Positions 17,561 to 25,305 of a stretch of 64,000 nucleotides of DNA are shown one piece after another. Position numbers and translations under genes: made by a program. Position 1 is the stretch's first letter. Each line of letters begins with the position of its first letter. The notes under the pieces were generated by a model. It had not been told where the DNA came from and did no database searches. It was given only the letters and a program-made list of their open reading frames with translations. Origin of the DNA: Campylobacter canadensis (GTDB taxonomy: Bacteria > Campylobacterota > Campylobacteria > Campylobacterales > Campylobacteraceae); assembly GCF_013177655.1 (NCBI RefSeq), contig NZ_CP035946.1, forward strand, positions 1,116,001-1,180,000, in the 5' to 3' direction.

Positions 17561-18700
17561 ATGTATTATAATTTAAAAACACCTTATTATATTTGCTATG
17601 AAAATAAGTTAAAAAAGAACTTAGAATTATTAAAATATATAAAAGATGAAAGCGGAGTAAAGATTTTACTTGCTTTAAAAGGCTTTGCTTTTACACAAGC
17701 ACTTGATTTAGTCGCAAAATACCTTGATGGTGCAACCGCTAGCGGGCTTTGGGAAGCAAAATTATCAAAAGAATTTATAAATAAACAAACACACACTTAT
17801 GCACCTGCTTTTAGCGAAGATGATTTAGAAGAAATTGTAAAAATAAGTGAGCATTTAGTAGTAAATAGTATAAATGAATTTAAAAAAGTTCAAAAATATA
17901 AACCTAAAAGCTTGGCAATAAGATGTAATTTAGAGCATTCTTTTGCACCAACTCAAGCTTATAATCCTTGTGCAAAATTTTCAAGACTTGGAATAAGAGC
18001 AAAAGATTTATTAAATAGCGATATAAAGCCTAATGGATTACATTTTCACGCTTTATGTGAAGAAAGTTTTGAAAGTCTAGAAAAAACTTTTTTAGTTTTT
18101 GAAGAAAATTTTTTAAAACCAATGCTTGAAAAATGCAATCTTGAATATATTAATTTAGGCGGAGGGCATCATATCACAAAGCAAGGTTATAATGTAAATG
18201 GATTAATAAATTTTATAAAAAATATTAAAGCTAAATATAATCTTGATGTTTATTTAGAACCAGGCGAAGCTATTGGCTGGGAATGCGGGGATTTAGTGGC
18301 TAGCGTGCTTGATATAGTAGATAATGAAAAAAAAATAGCAATATTAGATGTAAGTGCTGAAGCGCATATGCCTGATACTATTTTAATGCCTTATACTAGC
18401 AAGGTAGAAAATGCAACAATACTAGCAAGTAAAGATGAAATTTTTAATGTAAAAAGCACTGATACAAGCTATATTCTAGCAGCAAACACCTGTCTTGCTG
18501 GAGATGTGATGGGTGAATATAAATTTAATAAAAAACTACAAATTAATGATAAAATAATTTTCAAAGACCAAATTCACTACACAATAGTAAAAAATAATAC
18601 CTTTAATGGAGTAAAACTGCCGAGTTTAGTTTTTGCTAAAGAAAACGGTGAATTATTGGTTAAAGAATTTGATTATTTTGATTATTCAAGGAGAAATTAA
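17561..18700 (+). CDS. nspC: Carboxynorspermidine/carboxyspermidine decarboxylase
   Basis: A 379-residue PLP enzyme of the alanine-racemase/group IV decarboxylase fold. It decarboxylates carboxyspermidine (or carboxynorspermidine), the last step of the alternative spermidine pathway used by Campylobacter. The PLP lysine is in ILLALKGFAF (near Lys43). The phosphate-binding GGGHH, LEPGEAIGW and the C-terminal NTCLAGD motif supplying the active-site Cys are all present. It overlaps fdhC by one base, as the first gene of nspC-fdhC-modE-yedF-selD. Confidence 0.93.
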   Translation: MYYNLKTPYYICYENKLKKNLELLKYIKDESGVKILLALKGFAFTQALDLVAKYLDGATASGLWEAKLSKEFINKQTHTYAPAFSEDDLEEIVKISEHLVVNSINEFKKVQKYKPKSLAIRCNLEHSFAPTQAYNPCAKFSRLGIRAKDLLNSDIKPNGLHFHALCEESFESLEKTFLVFEENFLKPMLEKCNLEYINLGGGHHITKQGYNVNGLINFIKNIKAKYNLDVYLEPGEAIGWECGDLVASVLDIVDNEKKIAILDVSAEAHMPDTILMPYTSKVENATILASKDEIFNVKSTDTSYILAANTCLAGDVMGEYKFNKKLQINDKIIFKDQIHYTIVKNNTFNGVKLPSLVFAKENGELLVKEFDYFDYSRRN

Positions 18701-19590
18701 TGAACAAAATAGCTTTTTTATTATTTACAACTTCGCTTTTTGCAAGTGATTTAACAACTAGCGGAAGAATTACAAATATCACTCAATACGAGCTTGGGCA
18801 TTTATGGACAAGTATTAATCCTTATTTTGCACCACTAGCCTTAATTGCAATGATTGCTGTTCTTAGCGCATTTGCTTTGCATTATATGGTAATTGGCCCT
18901 AAAAAATTTAGCCACGATGGTAATAAAATCTATGCCTTTTCAATGTTTGAAAGAATTTTCCATTTAATTGCAGCTATTTCTTGGATAATATTAATTCCTA
19001 CTGGGCTTATAATTATGAATGGTCATTTTTTTAATGGCGGACTTTTTGTAAGAACTGCTAAAAACCTGCACGGTATTGCTACTATACTTTTTTTAATTAG
19101 CATTTTACCTATGTTCTTTTGCTGGATAAAAAGAATGCTACCTGCAAGCTATGATATAAAATGGCTTATGATAGTTGGTGGATATTTAAGCAAGGTTAAA
19201 AAACCTGTACCTGCTGGTAAATTTAATTTTGGTCAAAAAATGTGGTATTACATTGCTGTATTTGGTGGTGCTATTATGATTATTACTGGTGCTTTTATGT
19301 TCTTTTTGGATTTTCAAAGCGATTTTGTACAAAAACTTTTAGGAATAAGCCATATAAATATTTTAAGACTAAGCGCAATCACTCATAATATTTTAGGAAT
19401 ACTATGCTTAGTAATGTTTTTAGTTCATTTATATATGGCTGTTTTTGCAATTAAAGGCTCAATTCACAGTATGATTACTGGTTATAAAGAAGAAGAAGAA
19501 GTATATATCTTACATTCAAAATGGTATCAAGAATTAAAAGATAAAAATCAAATTAAAGCAAGTTATGAATATGAAAAAAATCAAAATTAA
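18700..19590 (+). CDS. fdhC: Formate dehydrogenase cytochrome b subunit
   Basis: A 296-residue inner-membrane dihaem cytochrome b of the FdhI/FdnI type, passing electrons from periplasmic formate dehydrogenase to menaquinone. A signal-like N-terminus is followed by four main helices with haem-ligand histidines in FERIFHLIAAISW, NLHGIATILF and ITHNILGILCLVMFLVHLYMAVFA. In C. jejuni the neighbours are fdhA and fdhB. Here those genes are absent: nspC lies directly upstream and the modE-like gene overlaps its end. So it either serves an Fdh encoded elsewhere or another periplasmic dehydrogenase. Confidence 0.88.
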   Translation: MNKIAFLLFTTSLFASDLTTSGRITNITQYELGHLWTSINPYFAPLALIAMIAVLSAFALHYMVIGPKKFSHDGNKIYAFSMFERIFHLIAAISWIILIPTGLIIMNGHFFNGGLFVRTAKNLHGIATILFLISILPMFFCWIKRMLPASYDIKWLMIVGGYLSKVKKPVPAGKFNFGQKMWYYIAVFGGAIMIITGAFMFFLDFQSDFVQKLLGISHINILRLSAITHNILGILCLVMFLVHLYMAVFAIKGSIHSMITGYKEEEEVYILHSKWYQELKDKNQIKASYEYEKNQN

Positions 19591-19908
19591 AATCTGGATT
19601 GAAGATGATGAAAAAATCTTTGGTAAAGGTAATTACGAATTATTAAAAGCTATTGAAGAATGCGGCTCAATAAACCAAGCGGCAAAAAAATTAAATATGA
19701 GTTATAAAAAAGCTTGGCTTAAAAAAGAACAAACTCAAGACTTTTTAGGTGGAGAAATTTTTATAAGCAAAAAGGGGGTGCAAGTTTAGATAGTGGTACT
19801 AAACTAAGCCCTAGAGCTAAAGGCTTTTTAGATTTTTACACCGAACTTGAAAAAGAACTAGAAGAAAATGCAAATATAAAATTTAAGGAAAAAAAGGAGA
19901 ATGAATGA
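19565..19908 (+). pseudogene. ModE-like regulator, frameshifted at a G5 run
   Basis: The first 74 codons encode a ModE/LysR-type winged-helix domain (ELLKAIEECGSINQAAKKLNMSYKKAW), then meet TAG just after AAAAAGGGGG at 19770-19779. Adding one G restores a reading frame giving KKGGASLDSGTKLSPRAKGF and a 40-residue Glu/Lys-rich tail, ending at TGA 19906-19908 overlapping yedF. ModE proteins have exactly this Gly-rich GGAxLT wing, so the break is a one-base loss from a G6 run. It could be real decay, slippage or a sequencing error. The truncated product keeps the helix-turn-helix only. Position matches Cj1507c, the molybdate/tungstate regulator beside fdhC. Confidence 0.8.
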
Positions 19909-20456
19909 AATTAGATTTTACAAATAAAGCCTGCCCTATTCCTGTAATAGAAAGCAAAAAAGCTTTAATGAATATGAATGAAAATGAAGAATTTATAATT
20001 ATTGTTGATAATCAAGCTGCTAAAGAAAATATAACTAGATTGCTTAAAGAGTTAAAACAAGATTTTAAGCTTAACGACTTTACATTCACAGGCACAAAAA
20101 GTAATATTGTCTTAAGCAAAAATGAAAAAGAAGAAAATACAAAAGAATGTTTGTTTTTAAAAGCACAAAAGGTTGGAGATGGAGAGCTTGGATATATGCT
20201 TACAGTAGGCTTTTTGACCGCATTAAAAGAGAAAAAAATTGATAGAATTATCCTTGTAAATGATGCTATTTTTATGGCTTGTGATGAAAATCATCAGGCT
20301 TTTAATATTTTAAAAGAACTTGAATCTTTAGGTGTAGAAGTTTTATCTTGCGCAAACTGTCTTAATTATTTTTCACTAAGTCCTAAAATAGGAAGAAGCG
20401 CTAATGCTATGGAAATTGTTGAGTGCTTATTTTCATACAAGGTGCTTAGCTTATGA
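19905..20456 (+). CDS. yedF: YedF-like selenium metabolism protein (TusA + DsrE-like)
   Basis: 183 residues with two parts. An N-terminal TusA/SirA domain (about 1-72) contains the conserved CPIPVIESKKAL motif (Cys9). A DsrE-like C-terminal domain follows, with VNDAIFMACDENHQAF and CANCLNYF. This two-domain protein is found next to selD in many selenium-using bacteria and is thought to handle selenium or sulfur as a persulfide/perselenide carrier. Its stop overlaps the true selD start (TTATGA). Equivalent to Cj1505c by position. Confidence 0.88.
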   Translation: MKLDFTNKACPIPVIESKKALMNMNENEEFIIIVDNQAAKENITRLLKELKQDFKLNDFTFTGTKSNIVLSKNEKEENTKECLFLKAQKVGDGELGYMLTVGFLTALKEKKIDRIILVNDAIFMACDENHQAFNILKELESLGVEVLSCANCLNYFSLSPKIGRSANAMEIVECLFSYKVLSL

Positions 20457-21466
20457 GGTTAATTAATAGCGTTAAATTCAATGGTTGAAGCACAAAAATA
20501 AATCAGGCTGATTTAAACAAGGTGCTATCAAAACAAGAATTTAACCCCTTTATTAAAAGCTCACAAAATAGCAACGAAGATGCTTATGTGATTGATTTGT
20601 CTGCTTTTATGCAAGATGATTTAAATAATTACAATTTAGTACTAAGTTGTGATTTTATAAGTCCAGTTTGCGATGATGCTTATATGTATGGAAAAATAGC
20701 AGCAGCAAATGCTTTAAGCGATATTTACGCTATGGGTGCAAGAGTGTTTTCTTGTATGAATTTAATATCTTTTAATGAAGAATTTAGCAACGATGTTTTA
20801 GCACAAATCATTCAAGGTTTAAACGATAAAAGTAAAGAAGCAAATGCAATTTTATCAGGTGGTCATAGTGTAAAAGGTAGTGATATTTTAGCAGGATTAA
20901 GCGTAAATGGTATTTGTAAAAAAGATAAACATTTAAGCAATAATAGTGCAAAATATAACGATGTTTTAATAGCTACAAAAAAGTTAGGTACAAGTACAAA
21001 TATACTTGCAAATAAAGCTGATTTATTAAATGCACAAGATTTAAATTACACTTTAAATCAAATGCAACAATTAAATTCATTTTTGCCAAGTGTTAAAATA
21101 AATGCTTGTACTGATATTACCGGCTTTGGTTTAATTGGGCATTTAAGTGAGATGCTAAATGATGATATTAGCATTGAGCTTGATAGTTCTTCTTTAGAAT
21201 TTTTACCATCTGTTATGGAATTTGCAAAAATAGGCTTAATTAGCGCTAATGCTTATTGCAACAAAGAACAAATATCTGTTAAGATTAAAAGCTTTATTGA
21301 TGATGATATTTTACTTTACGCTCCTGAAACTAGCGGTGGGTTAATTTTTAGTGTAAATGAAAAAGATGTAAATAAATGCCTTGATGAATTAAATAAGGCT
21401 AATTTTAATGCCTTTGCCTTTGCTAAAATTAATAAAAAACAAGATTTTGATATTTTTATATACTAA
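20453..21466 (+). CDS. selD: Selenophosphate synthetase, itself a selenoprotein (in-frame UGA)
   Basis: SelD makes selenophosphate from ATP and selenide for selenocysteine synthesis. A plain open frame only begins at 20522, but that lacks the active site. Reading from ATG 20453, which overlaps the yedF stop, gives MRLINSVKFNG, then TGA at 20486-20488, then STKINQADLNKVLS, matching the family pattern G-(C/U)-x-x-K. The UGA stands exactly at the catalytic Cys/Sec position (residue 12, Lys15 following). Downstream motifs are normal: DFISPVCDDAYMYGKIAAANALSDIYAMGA, ILSGGHSV, TDITGFGLIGHL and ETSGGLIF. Product 337 residues. Campylobacter SelD is known as a selenoprotein. Confidence 0.93.
20489..20526 (+). 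ncRNA. SECIS-like hairpin in selD mRNA
   Basis: Directly after the UGA, AGCAC (20489-20493) can pair with GTGCT (20522-20526). Inside this, AAATCA and TGATTT (20500-20505, 20509-20514) form an upper stem capped by GGC. Bacterial SECIS elements lie right after the Sec codon and have a GG/GU-bearing apical loop for SelB. The lower stem is separated by AT-rich internal loops, so folding is plausible rather than proved. Confidence 0.65.
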
Positions 21467-21472
21467 TAATTA

Positions 21473-21499
21473 TTTTTGCTCTAATAATTAGAGCAAAAA
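21473..21499 (+). terminator. Terminator after selD
   Basis: A 12-bp stem TTTTTGCTCTAA / TTAGAGCAAAAA with loop TAA, starting 7 bases after the selD stop. The stem is strong for this genome and marks the end of the nspC-selD operon, although no long T run follows on the + strand. Confidence 0.6.
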
Positions 21500-21959
21500 A
21501 GCACATAAAAGCTTAATTAAATAAGTTTGATAGTAGTAAAATATAAATAAACGCTGCAAATAATTTTTAGCTTAATAAAATCAAAATGTAAATTACCTTT
21601 AAAAAGGAGTAAAAATAATAGAATTTAGTACTAAAACCAAGTAGTTTTTGCTAAAAAATGCTTTTTACTTAGACTCTAATATCCTAATTTATAGCTCAAA
21701 GGACTTTAATTTAAGCTCTTTTATATTTTAATGTATTTTATTTGTATATTATTTTTAAACATAAAAAAACAAAGTACATAAAGATTTATTTTAACTCTTT
21801 GTAGATTTTTAACTTAGCTCTTTTACTTATATTTTTACTTTTTAAATAGTAAATTTCTTCTTGGTTTAACAAGCTTATATTAATTTAAATAGTAGTTATT
21901 TAATACGAGTTTTTATTTTTAGCTAAATTGCTATTTATATTATATTGCTTATAATCTTT

Positions 21960-21994
21960 AAAGCACAATAAATACACTATTTTTATTGTGCTTT
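21960..21994 (-). terminator. Terminator after mscS-like gene
   Basis: A 13-bp stem AAAGCACAATAAA / TTTATTGTGCTTT with a 9-base loop, located just past the mscS stop on the minus strand. Confidence 0.65.
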
Positions 21995-22021
21995 GTTTAT
22001 TAGCTAAAATTATTTTTATTT

Positions 22022-22768
22022 TTATTTAAATACTTCTGATAATTCTTCTTGCAGTAAGGCAAAAGCTTGTAGGTATTCTTCATTTTTTACCCAGCAAATA
22101 ATATCAATATCAAGGCTACTATCATTAAAAGAAGCAACATTAACTTGATAATTTTTATCTTTTAAAATCTGTTTATTTGCTTGCATAATTGCATCAATTT
22201 GACTTCTTTTATCAGCTAATTGGCTATGAGCAATGCTTTTTCTAATTTGAATTCTTCTTATTTTTTCTCTTGAATAATTTGTAATATTTTCATTAATAAT
22301 TTTAGAATTTGGCATAATTACATTTACATTATCAACTGTTCTTAAAATTACACAATAAAGACTAATCTCTAAAACAACCCCATTTACACTAGCAATTGCT
22401 ATTTCATCGCCAACTTTAAATGGGCGAAAAATTATAATAAGCACTCCAGCAGCAATATTAGAAAAAGACTGCTGAAAAGCAAAAGATATAGCAAGAGATG
22501 AAGCAGTAAATAAAGCAACAAAAGAAGTTGTGTTTATGCCTAAATTATTTAAAGCTGCAAGTATGCTTAAAATAATAAAAATCACCTTAAAAAGCTTTAT
22601 TAAAAACGAACTAAGCGTTATATCAACCTTAGCCTTTACAAAGGCAATATTCATAATTTTTACACATATTTTCATTAAAATATATGCAATTATTAATATG
22701 CAAATTGAACCTAAAATTTTTACCCCATAATTAAGCACAGCAGTATTATTTAAAAAATCTTCTAACAT
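22022..22768 (-). CDS. Small-conductance mechanosensitive channel (MscS family)
   Basis: A 248-residue inner-membrane protein with three hydrophobic helices. The pore-lining third helix is the Gly/Ala-rich LFTASSLAISFAFQQSFSNIAAGVLIII. After it come the beta domain motif FRPFKVGDEIAI, VVLEISLYCVILRTVDNVNVIMPNSKI and the C-terminal alpha/beta cage. It would open under hypo-osmotic stress to release solutes. The gene starts 8 bases after the ilvD stop and ends in its own terminator. Confidence 0.92.
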   Translation of the reverse strand: MLEDFLNNTAVLNYGVKILGSICILIIAYILMKICVKIMNIAFVKAKVDITLSSFLIKLFKVIFIILSILAALNNLGINTTSFVALFTASSLAISFAFQQSFSNIAAGVLIIIFRPFKVGDEIAIASVNGVVLEISLYCVILRTVDNVNVIMPNSKIINENITNYSREKIRRIQIRKSIAHSQLADKRSQIDAIMQANKQILKDKNYQVNVASFNDSSLDIDIICWVKNEEYLQAFALLQEELSEVFK

Positions 22769-22776
22769 TTATTTCC

Positions 22777-24468
22777 TTATTTTAAATTATCAACATCAAG
22801 CACAGCTCCATTACTTGCATTGCTAACTAATTTAGCATACATATTTAACCATCTTGAATTTATTTTTTTATTTATAGCTTTAAAATTAGCACGACGCTTA
22901 GCAAATTCTTCATCACTAATTAATAAATTAATAGTGCAATTTATTGTATCAATTTCTATTTCGTCGCCATCTTCTATTAAAGCTATTTCGCCACCTTCAG
23001 CAGCCTCAGGAGAACAATGTCCAACACTAAAACCACGAGTAGCTCCACTAAACCTTCCATCAGTAAGCAAAGCAACACAAGAACCTAAGCCACGACCCAT
23101 AATAAGACTAGTTGGGCTTAACATCTCTTGCATACCAGGACCACCTTTTGGACCTTCATATCTAATTACAACACAATCACCTGCTTTTACCTTAGAAGAG
23201 CTAATTCCTTTAATCGCTTCTTCTTGAGAGTTAAAGCAAACACATTTACCACGAAAAATCTTTTCTCCTATTATTCCTGCAGTCTTAATCACAGCACCTT
23301 CTTTAGCGATATTGCCAAATAAAACACACAAGCCGCCACGATTTGAATAAGCATTATTAAGTTTTTTAATAGCCTTATCATCTGCATTTGAATTTTTAAT
23401 TACATCAATTATTTTTTCACCTGTAATACTTAAAGTATCTTTGCTAAAAAAGATATTATCACTAACCTCATTCATAATAGCACTTATTCCGCCACTTTTA
23501 TGTACATCTTGCATATGAGTTCCTGGTAATGATGGAGAAACCTTTGCAATATGTGGAGTAACTTGAGCTATTTCGTGAATTAATTTTAAGTTAATTTCAT
23601 CTGCTTTTGCTTCTTTTGCTATTGCTAGAGTGTGTAAAATTGTATTTGTACTTCCACCCATAGCCATATCGCATACTAAGGCATTTTTAATACTTTTATT
23701 ATTTACTATATTTCTTATTTTAAATTCATTACACAATTTTTCATCTTTAGCAATTTCACAAATTCTTTTTGCAGCTTTTATTAATAACTCTTTTCTTTCT
23801 TCACTTAAAGCTAAAGCAGTTCCGTTATTTTTTAAAGCAATTCCTAAACTTTCCATTAATGAATTCATAGAATTAGCAGTAAACATTCCACTACAGCTTC
23901 CTGCGCCTGGACAAGCTTTACATTCAATTTCTTTTAATTTTGTTTCATTAATCTTACCTACTTCAAATTCTCCAACCGCCTCAAAAGCAGTATTTAAATC
24001 AATATGGCTTCCATCTTCTAAAACTCCAGCAGCCATTGCTCCACCACTTACAAAAATAGTAGGCACATTTACTCTTAAAGCCCCCATTATCATACCAGGA
24101 GTAATCTTATCACAGTTTGGAATGCCAATCATTGCATCAAGCTTATGTGCATTCATAACCGTTTCAATACTATTTGCAATTAATTCACGACTAGGTAAAG
24201 AATAAAGCATACCATCATGACCCATCGCAATGCCATCATCAACACCAATACAGTTAAATTCAAATGGAATACAGCCATTTTTTCTAATTTCATCTTTTAT
24301 AATTTTTGAATATTCATTTAAGAAAAAATGTCCTGGAATTATTTCAATAAAAGAATTGCAAACCCCAATAAATGGTTTAGCAAAATCTTCGTCTTTTAAA
24401 CCAACTGCTCTTAACAAAGAACGAGAAGGCGCCTTTGTATAACCTTTTTTAATTTCATCACTTCTCAT
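22777..24468 (-). CDS. ilvD: Dihydroxy-acid dehydratase
   Basis: IlvD dehydrates 2,3-dihydroxy-isovalerate and its isoleucine counterpart in branched-chain amino-acid synthesis, using an Fe-S cluster. At 563 residues it has full length. Signatures include the cluster and substrate cysteines in [12 protein letters not shown] and [19 protein letters not shown], the metal-binding [16 protein letters not shown], and the C-terminal [15 protein letters not shown] and [27 protein letters not shown]. The ATG at 24468 follows AAAAGGAGACTTT. It is followed closely by the mscS gene. Confidence 0.96.
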   Translation of the reverse strand: MRSDEIKKGYTKAPSRSLLRAVGLKDEDFAKPFIGVCNSFIEIIPGHFFLNEYSKIIKDEIRKNGCIPFEFNCIGVDDGIAMGHDGMLYSLPSRELIANSIETVMNAHKLDAMIGIPNCDKITPGMIMGALRVNVPTIFVSGGAMAAGVLEDGSHIDLNTAFEAVGEFEVGKINETKLKEIECKACPGAGSCSGMFTANSMNSLMESLGIALKNNGTALALSEERKELLIKAAKRICEIAKDEKLCNEFKIRNIVNNKSIKNALVCDMAMGGSTNTILHTLAIAKEAKADEINLKLIHEIAQVTPHIAKVSPSLPGTHMQDVHKSGGISAIMNEVSDNIFFSKDTLSITGEKIIDVIKNSNADDKAIKKLNNAYSNRGGLCVLFGNIAKEGAVIKTAGIIGEKIFRGKCVCFNSQEEAIKGISSSKVKAGDCVVIRYEGPKGGPGMQEMLSPTSLIMGRGLGSCVALLTDGRFSGATRGFSVGHCSPEAAEGGEIALIEDGDEIEIDTINCTINLLISDEEFAKRRANFKAINKKINSRWLNMYAKLVSNASNGAVLDVDNLK

Positions 24469-24529
24469 AAAGTCTCCTTTTTTAATTATATTTATTTTAA
24501 AATACGCCCCCTAAAAACTCTCCTTTCTT

Positions 24530-25297
24530 TTAATTTAAATATTCTTTTTTTAAATAATTTTTTATATAGTCTTTTTTTATAATTATTGCTATTAAACCTT
24601 TAAAATAAGGTTGAATTACATATGGATTATAAAGCAAAACTAAATAATCATCAATTAAAAAATAATTTTGGCTAATAAAAGAACTTTCACTAATATTATA
24701 AGCTTCGTTTGAGATTAAAGTTGAGTCATAAAAACTATCATTAATTTTTTTAATCACAAGATTACTAAAAGCTTGATAATCATCAAACAAATCTTGCAGT
24801 TGTAATTTTTGATTGTCTTTATAAGAAGAACAGTCTAAATCTTTTACACCGTGCGCTGCTCCATTATAATAATTATATGAACTATTGCAAAAACTATAAT
24901 AATTTTGTTTATAATCTACTAAAATACTTGCTCTTTCGCAAATATCGCCTTCATTACATTCATAGTAAAAATCTAAATACTGATGATTTTTGGTGTAGTT
25001 ATAATAAAATTTTTTAGAAACTTGCTTTTCTTGTATGTCAAAGTCTAACTTTTTAGATAATTTTTTGTATTTATTTATTTTAAATGACTTTTTAATATTC
25101 ATTAAAATATTATATTTATCTTGGAAAAAGAACTGAAAAGAATTTTTAATAGCAATATCTTCATCTATGTGTATTTTTTTTACAACGCTAAAAACAGAAC
25201 TATCATTAAAAAATATCTTTTCATTCTTATCTTCATAAAAATAAGATTTTGCAAATACAAAATAAGAGCAAAAGCATAATAAAATAATCTTTTTCAT
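24530..25297 (-). CDS. Secreted DUF3298/RsiV-like protein
   Basis: 255 residues with a signal peptide (about 1-16, CFCSYFVFAKS). The C-terminal half carries the motif YNYYNGAAHGVKD and a later KLQLQDLFDD, the pattern of DUF3298-type domains in the RsiV family and lipoprotein-like exported proteins. Four cysteines in the middle (YECNEGDICE, FCNSSY, LDCSS) could form disulfides in the periplasm. It lies 8 bases after the large GGDEF-EAL gene, so it is probably the last gene of that operon. Function unknown. Confidence 0.65.
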   Translation of the reverse strand: MKKIILLCFCSYFVFAKSYFYEDKNEKIFFNDSSVFSVVKKIHIDEDIAIKNSFQFFFQDKYNILMNIKKSFKINKYKKLSKKLDFDIQEKQVSKKFYYNYTKNHQYLDFYYECNEGDICERASILVDYKQNYYSFCNSSYNYYNGAAHGVKDLDCSSYKDNQKLQLQDLFDDYQAFSNLVIKKINDSFYDSTLISNEAYNISESSFISQNYFLIDDYLVLLYNPYVIQPYFKGLIAIIIKKDYIKNYLKKEYLN

Positions 25298-25305
25298 ATT
25301 TAAAT

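Larger units (their letters stand above)
21467..22021. other. AT-rich gap between selD and mscS, no gene seen
   Basis: About 550 bases without a supported gene. It contains two hairpins (21473-21499 and 21960-21994). Several short frames are broken by stops, and there are repeated AGCTCTTTTA/TTAGCTCTTTTAC-like words near 21.7-21.83 kb. It might be a decayed gene or an untranslated region. I see no tRNA or recognisable small RNA. Confidence 0.5.

Noticed and set aside
20522-21466. selD starting at 20522 as a complete gene
   Set aside because: It would lack the active-site residue and start without a ribosome site; the true start is 20453 with a Sec UGA.
21467-22021. Possible tRNA or small RNA gene in the selD-mscS gap
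   Set aside because: No cloverleaf or TTCGA-type loop is visible; only terminator-like hairpins are seen.
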